Assembly: GCA_963796225.1 (NCBI GenBank)
Contig: CAWCLK010000010.1
Span: 62,001-126,000 of the forward strand
Direction of reading: 5' to 3'
Length of the DNA stretch: 64,000 bases
From: CAWCLK01 sp963796225
GTDB lineage: Bacteria > Actinomycetota > Nitriliruptoria > Nitriliruptorales > Nitriliruptoraceae
Below are positions 1-8,994 of the stretch, in pieces (position 1 is the first letter of the stretch; each line of letters opens with the position of its first letter). The translations under genes and the position numbers were made by a program. The notes under the pieces are model-generated. The model saw only the letters and a list, made by a program, of their open reading frames with translations. It was not told the DNA's origin and did not search any database.

Positions 1-2
1 CG

Positions 3-1439
3 ATCATCTGCGCCGACGCGTCGCTCAAGGCGGTCTACGACAAGGTCGCCGACGACCTGCCCGGCTGCGAGCACGCCTTCGTGATCGAGGAGGGCGGCGT
101 CGAGCAGATCAAGGGCCACGGCGCCGACGTCGACCCCGCCGAGGTCGAGGCCCGCCGCACCGGCGTCGTCGCCGGCGACCTGGCGACCATCGTCTACACC
201 TCGGGCACCACGGGCCGCCCGAAGGGCTGCGTCATCACCCACGAGAACTTCATGTGGGACGTCGCGCAGGTCCTGTCGGTGTCCAGTGCGTACTTCCACG
301 CCGGCCAGTCCACGCTGCTGTTCCTGCCGCTCGCGCACATCTTCGCGCGCCTGATCCAGGTCGGCTGCGTCAGCGCGGGGGTCTGCATCGGGTACTCCAC
401 GGGCATCCCACAGCTCCTCGAGGAGCTGGCGATGTTCAAGCCCGACTTCCTCCTGGCCGTGCCCCGCGTCTTCGAGAAGGTCTTCAACGGCGCCCAGCAG
501 CGCGCCCACGCCGACGGCAAGGGAGCGATCTTCGACCGGGCCGCCGAGACCGCCATCGACTACTCGCGCGAGATGGACCAGGGCGGCGTCTCGCTGAAGA
601 CCCGCCTGCTGCACGCCGTGTTCGACAAGCTCGTGTACAGCAAGCTGCGTGCCGCCATGGGTGGGCGCGTCGGCTACGCGGTCTCGGGCGGTGCGGCGCT
701 CGGCGAACGGCTCGGCCACTTCTTCCGCGGCATCGGCGTCGTGATCCTCGAGGGCTACGGCCTGACCGAGACCACGGCTGGCGCCACGATCAGCCAGCCC
801 GACGCGCTCAAGATCGGCACCGTCGGCCGGCCGCTGCCGGGCGTGACGGTCCGCATCGCCGACGACGGCGAGATCCTGTTCAAGGGCGGGCACGTCTTCA
901 AGGGCTACTACAACAACGACGACGCGACGGCCGAGGCCCTCGACAGCGACGGCTGGTTCCACACCGGCGACATCGGGCAGCTCGACGACGACGGCTACCT
1001 GCGCATCACGGGCCGCAAGAAGGAGATCCTGGTCACGGCCGGCGGCAAGAACGTCGCCCCGGCGGTGCTCGAGGACCGGATCCGCTCGCACTTCCTCGTC
1101 AGCCAGGCCATGGTCGTCGGGGACGGCGAACCCTTCATCGCCGCGCTGGTGACCATCGATGCCGAGGCTGTCGTCCCGTGGGCCGAGTCCAACGGCAAGC
1201 CGGCCAGCGTCGACCAGCTGCTCGACGACGACGACCTGCGCGCCGAGGTCCAGAAGGCCATCGACACCGCCAACGACGCGGTCTCCAAGGCCGAGTCCGT
1301 GCGCACGTTCCGGATCCTGCCCGAGGACTTCGAGGTCGGCGTCGAGCTGTCCCAGAAGCAGTCGGTCAAGCGGCACGTCGTCAGCGAGAAGTACGGCGAC
1401 GTCATCGCCGACATCTACAGCAGCGTCAAGCGGATGTGA
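3..1439 (+). CDS. Long-chain acyl-CoA synthetase (AMP-binding), 5'-truncated by window edge
   Basis: ATP-dependent activation of fatty acids to acyl-CoA by a class I adenylate-forming enzyme. The P-loop YTSGTTGRPKG lies near residue 65, followed by the GYGLTETTAG adenylate-binding motif, the GWFHTGD motif, and the hinge region with TGRKKEILVTAGGKNV. The frame is open to the window edge, so the start is missing: about 480 residues are seen of the roughly 600 usual for FadD15-type enzymes. It is convergent with the UbiB-like gene, with only 9 bases between the stops. The family is clear; chain-length preference cannot be read from the sequence. Confidence 0.9.
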   Translation: MICADASLKAVYDKVADDLPGCEHAFVIEEGGVEQIKGHGADVDPAEVEARRTGVVAGDLATIVYTSGTTGRPKGCVITHENFMWDVAQVLSVSSAYFHAGQSTLLFLPLAHIFARLIQVGCVSAGVCIGYSTGIPQLLEELAMFKPDFLLAVPRVFEKVFNGAQQRAHADGKGAIFDRAAETAIDYSREMDQGGVSLKTRLLHAVFDKLVYSKLRAAMGGRVGYAVSGGAALGERLGHFFRGIGVVILEGYGLTETTAGATISQPDALKIGTVGRPLPGVTVRIADDGEILFKGGHVFKGYYNNDDATAEALDSDGWFHTGDIGQLDDDGYLRITGRKKEILVTAGGKNVAPAVLEDRIRSHFLVSQAMVVGDGEPFIAALVTIDAEAVVPWAESNGKPASVDQLLDDDDLRAEVQKAIDTANDAVSKAESVRTFRILPEDFEVGVELSQKQSVKRHVVSEKYGDVIADIYSSVKRM

Positions 1440-1448
1440 GCCTGTGGG

Positions 1449-2828
1449 TCAGGCCTGGTGGTGCTCGCGCCACCAGGCCCGGTCCAGCTCACCCAGCTCG
1501 GTGGCCGGCGGGGCGCCCTCGGTGAGCTCCTCGTGGATCGCGCGCCAGTCGTTGCACGCCTCGAGGCGGCCCAGCACCGAGTTCAGGCCGAGGTGGATGC
1601 GGGTCAGCAGCAGGTAGTCCGACGGCAGGTTGAGCCGCCGGAGCACGCCGTAGTACTCCGACCGCGGGTCCGAGGTGGTGCGCAGCACCTCGGTCGCGAA
1701 CTCGGAGGTGAAGCAGAACGGCTGGTCGGCGACGATGGGTCGCGTGTACAGCCGGAACCACTCCCAGAGCATGTCCTCGTCGATCCCCGCCCGCGGTGGC
1801 AGGAACCGGGTCTCGCGCATGGCGTCGAGGAACCCCTCGTGGTCGTCCCGGGCGACGGCGTCGTCCACGCGCCGCATCGACGCGTAGCGCTCGCGCGTGA
1901 ACATCTTCACGCTGCCGTAGTCGAGGAAGGCCACCCGGTCGTCGTCGGTGATCAGGTAGTTGCCCGGGTGGGGGTCGCCGTTGAAGAGCCGGAATCGCGC
2001 GATGGAGCCGAAGGCGTACCGGAAGATGATCTCGCCGACCCGCTGGCGCAGGGCGTCGTCGCCGCTGGACGCCACGTCGTCGAAGCGGCGCCCGTGGATC
2101 CGTTCCGACACGAGGACCCGGTTCCGGCACAGGTCGCCGACGACGTCGGGCACCACGATGAACGGGTGGCCGGCGTACCGCTCGGCGAAGGCGCGCTGGT
2201 ACTGCGCCTCGCGCTCGTAGTCGAGCTCGTCGTCGATGCGTTCGCGCAGCTCGTCGAGCAGCGGCTCGATCTCCTGGTTGGGGGAGAACCACCGTGCGAG
2301 CGGGGCGAACATCTCGGCGTTGGACAGGTCGGAGCGCACCGCGTCGGCCACGCCGGGGTACTGGACCTTCACCACGACCTCGCGGCCGTCGTGCAGCTTG
2401 GCAGCGTGGACCTGCCCGATCGAGGCCGCTGCCAGGGGCTGGCGTTCCCAGGAGGCGAACACCTCCTCGACGGGGGCGCCGAAGTCCTCGCGCACGACCC
2501 GTTCGATCGCGTCCGGGTCCACGGGCGGGGCGTCGTCGCGCAGCTTCGCCAGGGCGTCGTGGTAGACGCTGCGCACCTCCGGCGGCAGGTCGAGGTCGAC
2601 GAAGCTGAGCAGCTGCCCCAGCTTCATCGCCGCGCCCTTCATCTCGCCGAGCACGTCGGCGACCCGGGCAGCCATCTCCTCGTGGTGGAGGCGTTCGGCG
2701 TCCTCGTTGCCGGCCCAGCGGCGCGCGGTGGCGCCGGCCAGGCCCATCGCGCCCCGGGCGCCGGTCCGCGCCAGTCGGGACGCCCGGCCGAGCCGTCCGC
2801 CGAGGTCGTTGCGGGGTTCACGCGGCAC
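1449..2828 (-). CDS. ABC1/UbiB/AarF family atypical kinase-like protein
   Basis: 459-residue member of the ABC1/ADCK/UbiB atypical kinase family. It shows the family KxGQ motif (KLGQLLSFVD), the alanine-rich nucleotide loop AAASIGQVHAA, the invariant lysine in VVVKVQYPG, the NGDPHPGN catalytic loop, and FLDYGS as the metal-binding DFG equivalent. Family members support isoprenoid quinone or other lipid metabolism, and many act as ATPases rather than protein kinases. The GTG start at 2828 has a weak upstream AGGA. No quinone genes lie nearby, so its substrate is unknown. Confidence 0.85.
   Translation of the reverse strand: MPREPRNDLGGRLGRASRLARTGARGAMGLAGATARRWAGNEDAERLHHEEMAARVADVLGEMKGAAMKLGQLLSFVDLDLPPEVRSVYHDALAKLRDDAPPVDPDAIERVVREDFGAPVEEVFASWERQPLAAASIGQVHAAKLHDGREVVVKVQYPGVADAVRSDLSNAEMFAPLARWFSPNQEIEPLLDELRERIDDELDYEREAQYQRAFAERYAGHPFIVVPDVVGDLCRNRVLVSERIHGRRFDDVASSGDDALRQRVGEIIFRYAFGSIARFRLFNGDPHPGNYLITDDDRVAFLDYGSVKMFTRERYASMRRVDDAVARDDHEGFLDAMRETRFLPPRAGIDEDMLWEWFRLYTRPIVADQPFCFTSEFATEVLRTTSDPRSEYYGVLRRLNLPSDYLLLTRIHLGLNSVLGRLEACNDWRAIHEELTEGAPPATELGELDRAWWREHHQA
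1452..1479. terminator. Convergent hairpin between acyl-CoA synthetase and UbiB-like gene
   Basis: Perfect 10-base inverted repeat (GGCCTGGTGG / CCACCAGGCC) around an 8-base loop. It sits 12 bases after the acyl-CoA synthetase stop and inside the last codons of the opposing UbiB-like gene. There is no T-run. Its place between two convergent genes suggests a bidirectional terminator, but it could be chance in GC-rich coding DNA. Confidence 0.4.
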
Positions 2829-2903
2829 GTGGGGGGTCCTGTGCGGGCGTCGGGGGACGCTGCGGGTTCGTGCCCGGCGCGTGGGCCGGACGCGGCCCTC
2901 GAG

Positions 2904-3092
2904 TCACTCGGCCATCTCGGCCAGGGGGTTGCCCTCGGCGCGGGCGGCCTCGAGGCGGGTGGCCAGCTCCTCCCGACGCGAGTCGGAGAGGCAGTCGCAG
3001 CCCACCTCGTGGTCCTTGTAGTGCTTGACCTCGAGGCGGTGCATGGGGCAGGCCGCGACCTCGAGGCGGGTGATCGGTTCGGTGCGTGCCAT
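2904..3092 (-). CDS. Small hypothetical protein, 62 aa, with Cys/His pairs
   Basis: Short charged protein with three cysteines and several histidines (ACPMHRLEVKHYKDH, then GCDC), followed by a helix rich in Arg and Glu. The spacing could bind a metal, but no named family is recognised. The ATG at 3092 is chosen over an in-frame upstream start because AAAGG lies 8 to 12 bases before it. It lies 23 bases downstream of ychF on the same strand and is probably co-transcribed with it. Confidence 0.6.
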   Translation of the reverse strand: MARTEPITRLEVAACPMHRLEVKHYKDHEVGCDCLSDSRREELATRLEAARAEGNPLAEMAE

Positions 3093-3115
3093 CGTCGGGC
3101 CTTTCGGGTGGTCGG

Positions 3116-4213
3116 TCACACGTTGAAGCGGAAGTGGATGACGTCGCCGTCGGCGACGACGTACTCCTTGCCCTCGGAGCGCAGGCGCCCCGCGTCACGG
3201 GCCGCGGCCTCGGAGCCGAGGGTGTCCAGGTCGTCGTAGGCGATCACCTCGGCCCGGATGAACCCGCGCTCGAAGTCCGAGTGGATCACGCCGGCGGCCC
3301 TGGGGGCGGTCGAACCCGCCCGGACCGTCCAGGCGCGTGTCTCCTTCGGCCCGGTGGTGAAGTAGGTCAGCAGGCCGAGCAGGGTGTAGGCCCGGTCGAT
3401 CAGCCGCTGCAGGCCCGACTGCTCCAGGCCCAGGGAGTCGAGGAACTCGGCCCGTTCCTCGTCGTCCAGCTCGACGAGCTCGGCCTCGACCTGCGCGCAG
3501 ATCACGACGACCTCGGCGTCCTCGCGGGCCGCGATCTCGCGCACGACGTCGACGTGGGCGTTGCCGTCGGGCAGGTCGTCCTCGCCCACGTTGGCGGCGT
3601 ACAGGACCGGCTTGCCCGTCAGCAGGGACAGCTCGCGCCGCAGCGGCGTGCTGTCCCCGTCGCCCCAGTCGAAGGTGCGGGCGGGGTCGCCCGCGGCCAG
3701 GTGGTCGTGGAGGCGCTGGACGAGGTCGCGCTCGGCCAGCAGGGCCTTCTCCCCGGACTTGGCCGACCGCTGGGCGCGTTCGAGGCGCTTCTCGACCGTG
3801 TCGAGGTCCTTGAGCACCAGCTCGGTCTCGATGACCTCGATGTCGCGCGCCGGGTCGACCTCACCCGCGACGTGCACGACGTCGTCGTCGTCGAAGCACC
3901 GCACCACGTGGCAGACCGCGTCGACCTCGCGGATGTGGGCCAGGAACTGGTTGCCGAGGCCTTCGCCCTGGCTGGCGCCGGCGACCAGGCCGGCGATGTC
4001 GACGAACTCGATGGCGGTCGGGACGATCTTGGCCGACGTGGAGATCTCGGCCAGCCGGTCCAGCCGGGTGTCCGGCACGGCGACCACGCCCACGTTCGGG
4101 TCGATGGTGCAGAAGGGGAAGTTGGCCGCCTCCGCCCCGGCCTGGGACACGGCGTTGAACAGCGTCGACTTGCCGACGTTGGGCAGCCCGACGAGGCCGA
4201 CCTGGAGTGCCAC
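3116..4213 (-). CDS. ychF: Redox-regulated ATPase/GTPase YchF (OLA1 family)
   Basis: 365-residue Obg-superfamily P-loop NTPase, the usual YchF length. The P-loop GLPNVGKST is near residue 10, the DIAGLVAGASQGEGLGN switch region near 70, and a C-terminal TGS-like domain ends in DGDVIHFRFNV. YchF prefers ATP, binds ribosomes and is linked to stress responses. The GTG start at 4213 immediately precedes the canonical ALQVGLVGLPNVG beginning; the frame continues further upstream but matches nothing in the family. It is divergent from nucS. Confidence 0.95.
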   Translation of the reverse strand: MALQVGLVGLPNVGKSTLFNAVSQAGAEAANFPFCTIDPNVGVVAVPDTRLDRLAEISTSAKIVPTAIEFVDIAGLVAGASQGEGLGNQFLAHIREVDAVCHVVRCFDDDDVVHVAGEVDPARDIEVIETELVLKDLDTVEKRLERAQRSAKSGEKALLAERDLVQRLHDHLAAGDPARTFDWGDGDSTPLRRELSLLTGKPVLYAANVGEDDLPDGNAHVDVVREIAAREDAEVVVICAQVEAELVELDDEERAEFLDSLGLEQSGLQRLIDRAYTLLGLLTYFTTGPKETRAWTVRAGSTAPRAAGVIHSDFERGFIRAEVIAYDDLDTLGSEAAARDAGRLRSEGKEYVVADGDVIHFRFNV

Positions 4214-4285
4214 GGGAACACCTTCGGGAGGCAGGGAGTGTGCGGCCACGCGAGGTGGGAGCGGGCCGCGGTGGTGACGCGCGAT

Positions 4286-4310
4286 GGTAGCCACCGTGTC
4301 GTGGACTACC
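4286..4310. promoter_or_regulatory. Imperfect dyad in the ychF/nucS divergent region
   Basis: The 108-base gap between the divergent ychF and nucS starts contains GGTAGCCAC and GTGGACTACC, inverted repeats with one bulged base, 11 bases before the nucS start. Its position fits an operator or promoter element for nucS. No clear -35/-10 pair was seen. Confidence 0.3.
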
Positions 4311-4321
4311 GTTGCCGCCCG

Positions 4322-4981
4322 ATGCGTGTCCTCGTCGCCCGGTGCTCGGCCACCTACGACGGCCGCCTGTCGTCCACCCTGACGTCGGCGGTCCGGATGG
4401 TCATGCACAAGGCCGACGGCTGCGTCGCGATCCACGCCGACGTGGGCGCCTACAAGCCCCTGAACTGGATGAACGCGCCCAACACCCTCGAGGACCACGG
4501 CGACCGCTGGGTGGTGACCAACCCCAAGGGCGAGGTCCTCAGCATCGAGCTCGAGGAGGTGTTCGAGGACGTCAGCTACGAGCTCGACACCGAACGCGGG
4601 CTGACGCTGGACGGGGTGGAGAAGGAGCTGCAGCAGCTCCTCGCCGACCACCCCACCCACCTCGAGGACGGCCTCGAGCTGGTCACCCGCGAGTTCCGCA
4701 CGGACCTCGGGCCCGTGGACCTGCTGTGCCGCGACCACGACGGTGCGGCGGTGGCCGTCGAGATCAAGCGCATCGGCGAGATCGACGGGGTCGAGCAGCT
4801 CACCCGCTACCTCGACCGCATGCAGCGCGATCCGTTGCTCGCCCCGGTGCGCGGCATCTTCGCCGCCACCGAGATCAAGCCCCAGGCCCGTGTCCTGGCC
4901 GAATCCCGCGGCATCGCGTGTGCCACCGTGGACCTCGGTCACCTGCGGGGCGAGGAGGACCCCCACCCGCGGCTGTTCTGA
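4322..4981 (+). CDS. nucS: Endonuclease NucS/EndoMS (non-canonical mismatch repair)
   Basis: 219-residue NucS. The N-terminal domain begins MRVLVARCSATYDGR and carries the conserved YKPLNWMNAP segment near residue 45. The C-terminal RecB-like nuclease domain shows PVDLLCRD and VEIKR (Glu at residue 147), the metal-binding catalytic motif. In actinobacteria and some archaea NucS cuts both strands at mismatches and replaces MutS/MutL. The C-terminal DPHPRLF tail resembles a sliding-clamp-interacting end, which fits the known requirement for the beta clamp. The start is the ATG matching family N-termini. Confidence 0.95.
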   Translation: MRVLVARCSATYDGRLSSTLTSAVRMVMHKADGCVAIHADVGAYKPLNWMNAPNTLEDHGDRWVVTNPKGEVLSIELEEVFEDVSYELDTERGLTLDGVEKELQQLLADHPTHLEDGLELVTREFRTDLGPVDLLCRDHDGAAVAVEIKRIGEIDGVEQLTRYLDRMQRDPLLAPVRGIFAATEIKPQARVLAESRGIACATVDLGHLRGEEDPHPRLF

Positions 4982-5073
4982 TCCCTGCGCCGTCGCCGTC
5001 CGGACGCCGGGCGGCTCCCGCCGCACGGCGCAGCAGCCGTTCTCGGGCGGGCGTGCCCCCTAGGCTCTCGTCC

Positions 5074-6012
5074 ATGACGACGACCCTGCCGCCGCTGCCT
5101 GCGGGCGACCGGCTGCCCGACGGCCTGTGGGTCGGAGCCCTCGACCGTGACCCACGTCCCGGCCGCCACGGGCGGACCCGGCGGTGGTCCTACAGCGCCG
5201 CAGGGGCCGAGGACGTCGCCGTGGGGGCCGCCGTGGTCGACCTCGGGTTCGCGTCGACCGCCTTCGCGTGGTGCCTGGTGGACGGTCAGCTGCTCACCTG
5301 GGAGGCCCGGGGCCTGCCCATGGTGTCGGCACGCCTGGGGGACCACGCGTCGAGCGCCTCGCGGTTCCGCGCCCGGGGCGCCCACGTCGCGATCGGTCCC
5401 GACGGGGACCTCGACCTCGACGTGCCCGTGGCCGGCGGCCGCCTCGTCGCCACCGTGGACGTCGAGCGTGACCAGCCCGTGGTGTGCGTGACGCCGACCC
5501 CGCATGGCGGGTGGAACACGACCCAGAAGGTCGCGGGGGAGCGGGCACGGATCCGCGTCCGCACCGCGGCCACCCAGGTCGCGGTCACCGGTGGGGCCTG
5601 GCGAGACTGGACCCTCGGGGCGCAGGACCGCGACACCACGTGGCGATGGGCGGCCGCGGCGGGTTCTGCCGATGACGGCCGACGCGTCGGCCTGAACGTC
5701 TCGACCGGGATGAACGGCGCCGGGGCGGGCGAGGACGTGGTGTGGTGGGACGGTGCCCCGCACCCCCTGGTGCTGTCCGGGCTCGGTCCCGCGGGTCCAC
5801 GCATGGCGGGTGACTGGCAGCTGTCCGGGCCGGACTGGTCACTGGCGGTCGCCTCGGCCGGGGCGCGGGCGGCGGACGAGAACCTCCTGCTGGTGCGGTC
5901 CCGCTACGTGCAGCCCGTGGGCACCTTCACCGGGACGCTGCCCGACCCCGACGGGGTCCCCGTGCCCGTGCACCTGGTGGGGGTCACCGAGGACCACGTC
6001 GCCCGATGGTGA
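5074..6012 (+). CDS. DUF2804 family protein
   Basis: 312-residue protein with features recalled for DUF2804: GWNTTQKVAGE near residue 150 and DWTLGAQDRDTTWRW near residue 180. It is mostly beta-strand in character and has no signal peptide. The biochemical role of DUF2804 is not established. The ATG at 5074 gives a natural N-terminus. Its stop overlaps the start of the downstream ion-channel gene by 7 bases, so the two are probably translated together. Confidence 0.7.
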   Translation: MTTTLPPLPAGDRLPDGLWVGALDRDPRPGRHGRTRRWSYSAAGAEDVAVGAAVVDLGFASTAFAWCLVDGQLLTWEARGLPMVSARLGDHASSASRFRARGAHVAIGPDGDLDLDVPVAGGRLVATVDVERDQPVVCVTPTPHGGWNTTQKVAGERARIRVRTAATQVAVTGGAWRDWTLGAQDRDTTWRWAAAAGSADDGRRVGLNVSTGMNGAGAGEDVVWWDGAPHPLVLSGLGPAGPRMAGDWQLSGPDWSLAVASAGARAADENLLLVRSRYVQPVGTFTGTLPDPDGVPVPVHLVGVTEDHVARW

Positions 6013-7070
6013 GGATCGACCGCATCCGTCCGCGCCGCAGCTGGAACCGCCCGGCCCGATGGGCCCCCGGCGTGCTCGAACGACGCCGCCTGGCCGCCAT
6101 CGCCGTGGTCTTCGGGCTCGTGCTGCTGGTGGGGTTCGTCGGCTACCAGGTCCTCGAGGACGTCGGTCCCCTCGACGCCCTGTACATGACGGTGATCACC
6201 ATCACCACCGTCGGGTTCCGCGAAGTGGTCCCGCTGGATGCCGCGGGCAAGATCCTGACGATGGGGCTGATCGGGACGGGCGTGGTCACCGTGACCTACG
6301 CCGCGTTCACCGCGGCCGAGTACGTGGTCGAGGGCCACCTGCGCGACGAGCTGGAGCGACGACGCATGGACCGTGCCATCAGCGACCTGTTCGACCACAC
6401 CATCGTGTGTGGCTACGGCCGGGTGGGGCGGCACCTGGCCTCCACCCTCGACCGGGACGGCGCCCCGTTCGTGGTCGTGGACACCGACGACGAGAAGCTC
6501 GAGGAGCTCGAGGAGCGCGGCTACCTGCGCGTGCGGGGCGACGCCACCGAGGAGCACGTGCTGGCCGAGGCCGGCATGGCCCGGGCGTCGGCGCTGGTGG
6601 CCTGCGTGAACTCCGACGCCGACAACGTCCTGGTCACGCTGACGTCCAAGGGCATGCGCCCCGAGTGCGTCGTGATCGCCCGCTGCAAGGCGGACGAGAA
6701 CGAACGCAAGCTCCAGCGGGCGGGGGCGGACCGGGTGATCTCGCCGTCCACGATCGGGGGACGCCGCATCGCCCAGATCCTGACGCGTCCGGCGGTCGCG
6801 GACTTCCTGGACGGGATCGCCGGCGGGGCGACCGACTACACGCTCGAGGAGGTCACCGTGGCCGCGGGGGGCGAGCTCGACGGGATGACCTTGCGCGAGG
6901 CCGGCATCCGCGAACGCTTCCACTGCACCGTGCTGGCGCTGCGGCACGCGACGGACCGGCGCCTGGATTCGCACCCGCTGCCCACCGCACCGCTCACCGT
7001 CGGGGACGTGCTCGTGGTGATGGGGTCCGAGGAGGACGTCGTGGCCCTCCGCACCCACTACGTGGGCTGA
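6006..7070 (+). CDS. Two-TM potassium channel with RCK (TrkA-N/TrkA-C) domains
   Basis: 354-residue protein laid out like MthK. A first TM helix is near residues 28-48, a pore loop TVITITTVGFREV near 60-72, and a second TM near 80-100. An RCK_N Rossmann domain (TIVCGYGRVGRHLA, about 130-143) and a TrkA_C regulatory domain from about 265 follow. The filter reads TVGF followed by Arg, lacking the second glycine of the usual GYG, so strict K+ selectivity is uncertain. The start overlaps the end of the DUF2804 gene. Confidence 0.85.
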   Translation: MVRIDRIRPRRSWNRPARWAPGVLERRRLAAIAVVFGLVLLVGFVGYQVLEDVGPLDALYMTVITITTVGFREVVPLDAAGKILTMGLIGTGVVTVTYAAFTAAEYVVEGHLRDELERRRMDRAISDLFDHTIVCGYGRVGRHLASTLDRDGAPFVVVDTDDEKLEELEERGYLRVRGDATEEHVLAEAGMARASALVACVNSDADNVLVTLTSKGMRPECVVIARCKADENERKLQRAGADRVISPSTIGGRRIAQILTRPAVADFLDGIAGGATDYTLEEVTVAAGGELDGMTLREAGIRERFHCTVLALRHATDRRLDSHPLPTAPLTVGDVLVVMGSEEDVVALRTHYVG

Positions 7071-7603
7071 CCGGCCGCCGTCGTCGCGACGGCCGCCCGC
7101 ACCGCGTCGCCGACCGACGCGTCGCCCCACGCGTCGATCTCGTCGGTCGCCACCCACTGCAGGGCGGTGCTCTCCCCGGCTGCGGGCGCGAACGCGGCCT
7201 GCCCGTCGCCGAGCAGGAGGTAGCGCAGGTCGAGGTGGAGGTGGCCCCGTCCGCCCTCGTGCACGTCGACGTGGACGAGGCGCGGTCCGTCGTCGGGGTG
7301 GCCGACGGGGACGCCGGTCTCCTCCCGTGCCTCCCGCAGCGCCGCCTCGGCCGGCACCTCGCCCGGGTCCACGTGGCCCCCGGGCTGCAACCAGAGCCCG
7401 AGCCGCTTGTGGCGGTGCAGCAGCGTGCGCCCCGCCCCGTCCAGGACGATCGCCGACCCCGTCACGTGGACCGGGTCGGCATCCTGGTCCAGGGGCCGCG
7501 GCAGCCACGCCAGGAACGCCAGGGTCCGGTGCTGGGCCGCCACCTCGCGGGGCGTGGCGGGGCGGTGGGCCGCGACGATCGCGCGCAGGTCCTCGGGGCT
7601 CAC
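7058..7603 (-). CDS. NUDIX hydrolase
   Basis: 181-residue NUDIX protein with a complete box: GGHVDPGEV, seven residues, then REAREETGV. It would hydrolyse a nucleoside diphosphate linked to another group; the substrate is not predictable. The GTG start at 7603 overlaps the last bases of the upstream acyl-CoA synthetase (GTGA), marking it as third gene of the hemQ run. Its 3' end overlaps the convergent channel gene by 13 bases. Confidence 0.88.
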   Translation of the reverse strand: MSPEDLRAIVAAHRPATPREVAAQHRTLAFLAWLPRPLDQDADPVHVTGSAIVLDGAGRTLLHRHKRLGLWLQPGGHVDPGEVPAEAALREAREETGVPVGHPDDGPRLVHVDVHEGGRGHLHLDLRYLLLGDGQAAFAPAAGESTALQWVATDEIDAWGDASVGDAVRAAVATTAAGQPT

Positions 7604-8994
7604 TCCTCGGTCCCGAGGGCGTCCGCAAGCCCCATCCGGGCGACCTTGCCCGTGGGCGTGCGCGGCAGGTCGTCGACCACGCGCACGTCCTTGGGGACCT
7701 GGGCGCGGCGCAGGTGCTGGCGTGCGTGGGCCACGAGCTCGTCCGGAGAGGCGTCGTGGCCGGCGTGGAGCACGACGGCCGCGGTGACGCGTTCGCCCCA
7801 GTCGTCGTCCGGCACGCCGTACACGGCGGCCTCGCCCACGGCCGGGTGCTCCAGCAGGACGCGCTCGACCTCGGCGGGGTAGACGTTGACGCCGCCGGTG
7901 ATCACCAGGTCGCCGGGGCGGCCGTGCAGGAACAGTCGACCCTGGTCGTCCAGGCGCCCGAGGTCGCCGACGGTGAACCGGTCACCGTCCCAGGCCTCCG
8001 CGGTCCGCTCGGGATTGCGCCAGTACCGCCAGTGGGCGTGCATGGGGGCCTGGCACCAGACCGTCCCGATGCCGGACGCGTCGGCGTCGCGGATCTCCAG
8101 TCGGCGCCCCGGCCGGGCCTGGCCGACCGTGCCCGGGGCCGTGCGCCACAGGTCCGGGGGACAGACCGTGAACTGGCCCTCCGTCGAGCCGTAGAACTCC
8201 CACACGGCGTCGGACGGGGCCAGCGACAGCAGGCGCTCCTTCAGCGAGACGGGGCACGGCGCCCCCGCGTGGGCGAGCAGCGTCAGCGAGGAGAACAGGT
8301 CCGCGTCGGTGTCGGGGTGCTCGAGCAGGCGGTGCAGGTGGGTGGGCACGCAGAACAGCGAGGTCGGCCGGTGCTCGCGCAGTGCCTGTTGCCACAGCTC
8401 GACGTCGAAGTGGGGCAGGACGCGCACACGCCCACCCGACAGGGCGGTCACCGCGGCGAAGCGGAACGGGCCGGAGTGGTACAGCGGCGAGACGACGAGG
8501 TGGCGGTCGCCATGGCGGTCGTCGAAGGCGGCGAGCTCGTCGCGGACGACCTCCGCACCCCAGGCGGCGTCGTGGACCCCGACGCTGACGCCCTTGCGGC
8601 GCCCCGTGGTCCCGGAGGTGTAGGCCATCGGCCGGGTCCGCGGCATGTCGGCGTCGGGCTCGATCGCGGGCAGCGACGCCCACCCGTCGGGGGGTGGCGC
8701 AGCGGACGGCCACGCCGCGACCGTGTCGGCGTCCGTCGCGACCCGTGGGTCGACGAGCACGAGCTGGGGGTCGGCGTCCTCGACGACCTCCCGCAGGTCA
8801 CGCCCCGCCAGGTCCGGCGGCAGGGGGACCTGCACCACGCCAGCCAGCATGCAGGCCATCCCGAGCGCGAACGTGTCCTCGTCGTTGCCCAGCAGCGTGA
8901 CGAGCCGGTCGCCGGGCTCGAGGCCGACGTCGTGCAGCCACCCGGTCGCCCCGGCGAGCGCGGGGCGGTGGTCGGGCCAGTCCGGCCGGGTCAT
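7600..8994 (-). CDS. AMP-binding acyl-CoA synthetase family protein
   Basis: 464-residue class I adenylate-forming enzyme. The P-loop AYTSGTTGRRKGV is near residue 130, FYGSTEG near 255, the FTVGDLG motif near 335, and the catalytic-lysine tail PRTPTGKVAR near 450. It is somewhat shorter at the N-terminus than typical acyl-CoA ligases. The start ATG at 8994 overlaps the hemQ stop, giving tight coupling. The substrate is unknown; the neighbouring hemQ gives no obvious clue. Confidence 0.85.
   Translation of the reverse strand: MTRPDWPDHRPALAGATGWLHDVGLEPGDRLVTLLGNDEDTFALGMACMLAGVVQVPLPPDLAGRDLREVVEDADPQLVLVDPRVATDADTVAAWPSAAPPPDGWASLPAIEPDADMPRTRPMAYTSGTTGRRKGVSVGVHDAAWGAEVVRDELAAFDDRHGDRHLVVSPLYHSGPFRFAAVTALSGGRVRVLPHFDVELWQQALREHRPTSLFCVPTHLHRLLEHPDTDADLFSSLTLLAHAGAPCPVSLKERLLSLAPSDAVWEFYGSTEGQFTVCPPDLWRTAPGTVGQARPGRRLEIRDADASGIGTVWCQAPMHAHWRYWRNPERTAEAWDGDRFTVGDLGRLDDQGRLFLHGRPGDLVITGGVNVYPAEVERVLLEHPAVGEAAVYGVPDDDWGERVTAAVVLHAGHDASPDELVAHARQHLRRAQVPKDVRVVDDLPRTPTGKVARMGLADALGTEE

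Noticed and set aside
4314..5026. N-terminal extension of YchF encoded upstream of 4213
   Set aside because: It is antisense to nucS, and the YchF family begins exactly at the GTG at 4213.
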